A stretch of 8,273 nucleotides of DNA from an uncultured Clostridia bacterium (lineage in GTDB: Bacteria > Bacillota > Clostridia > Christensenellales > Aristaeellaceae), in NCBI GenBank assembly GCA_946534455.1, contig CAMNCR010000152.1:1-8273 (forward strand), given 5' to 3'. The first letter of the stretch is position 1. Each line of letters opens with the position of its first letter. Shown piece by piece: positions 8,265-8,273 of this stretch. The position numbers and the translations under genes were made by a program. The notes under the pieces are model-generated. The model was not told where the DNA came from, did no database searches, and worked only from the letters and a program-made list of their open reading frames with translations.

Positions 8265-8273
8265 CGCGCAAAC

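Overview
This is a GC-rich bacterial chromosomal window, most likely from a Bacillota member of the class Clostridia. The main reason is a complete tRNA-dependent T-box leader in front of a lipoprotein of the Bacillota-type TrpX family. I cannot name the species from the sequence. The genes are compact, start with good Shine-Dalgarno sites, and show no mobile element, CRISPR array, tRNA or rRNA.

Layout: (1) 1-1760, plus strand: an FtsH-type membrane AAA+ zinc protease whose N-terminus lies outside the window. (2) 1761-1853: a short convergent gap holding one strong intrinsic terminator. (3) 1854-6708, minus strand: a tightly packed three-gene operon. In transcription order it encodes a mannitol dehydrogenase/fructuronate reductase-family oxidoreductase, argininosuccinate lyase (argH), and an amylosucrase-type GH13 enzyme. 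The junctions are a 5-nt gap and a 4-nt ATGA overlap. (4) 6709-7238: a divergent control region. It has a minus-strand promoter for the operon and a plus-strand promoter followed by a T-box riboswitch, which I assign to tRNA-Trp. (5) 7239-8264, plus strand: a TrpX-like substrate-binding lipoprotein of an ABC importer. The permease and ATPase genes would be expected just past the right edge.

How the parts work together: the right-hand unit is a tryptophan-responsive uptake system. Low tryptophan raises uncharged tRNA-Trp, which should stabilise the antiterminator and turn on the transporter. The three-gene operon is harder to read. The two sugar enzymes could form a sucrose-to-fructose-to-polyol route, but argH has no obvious link to them and none of the usual arginine genes is present. 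That pairing is the most unusual feature here. I see no clearly new defence or mobile system; the long antisense reading frames are best explained as high-GC shadows of the real genes.
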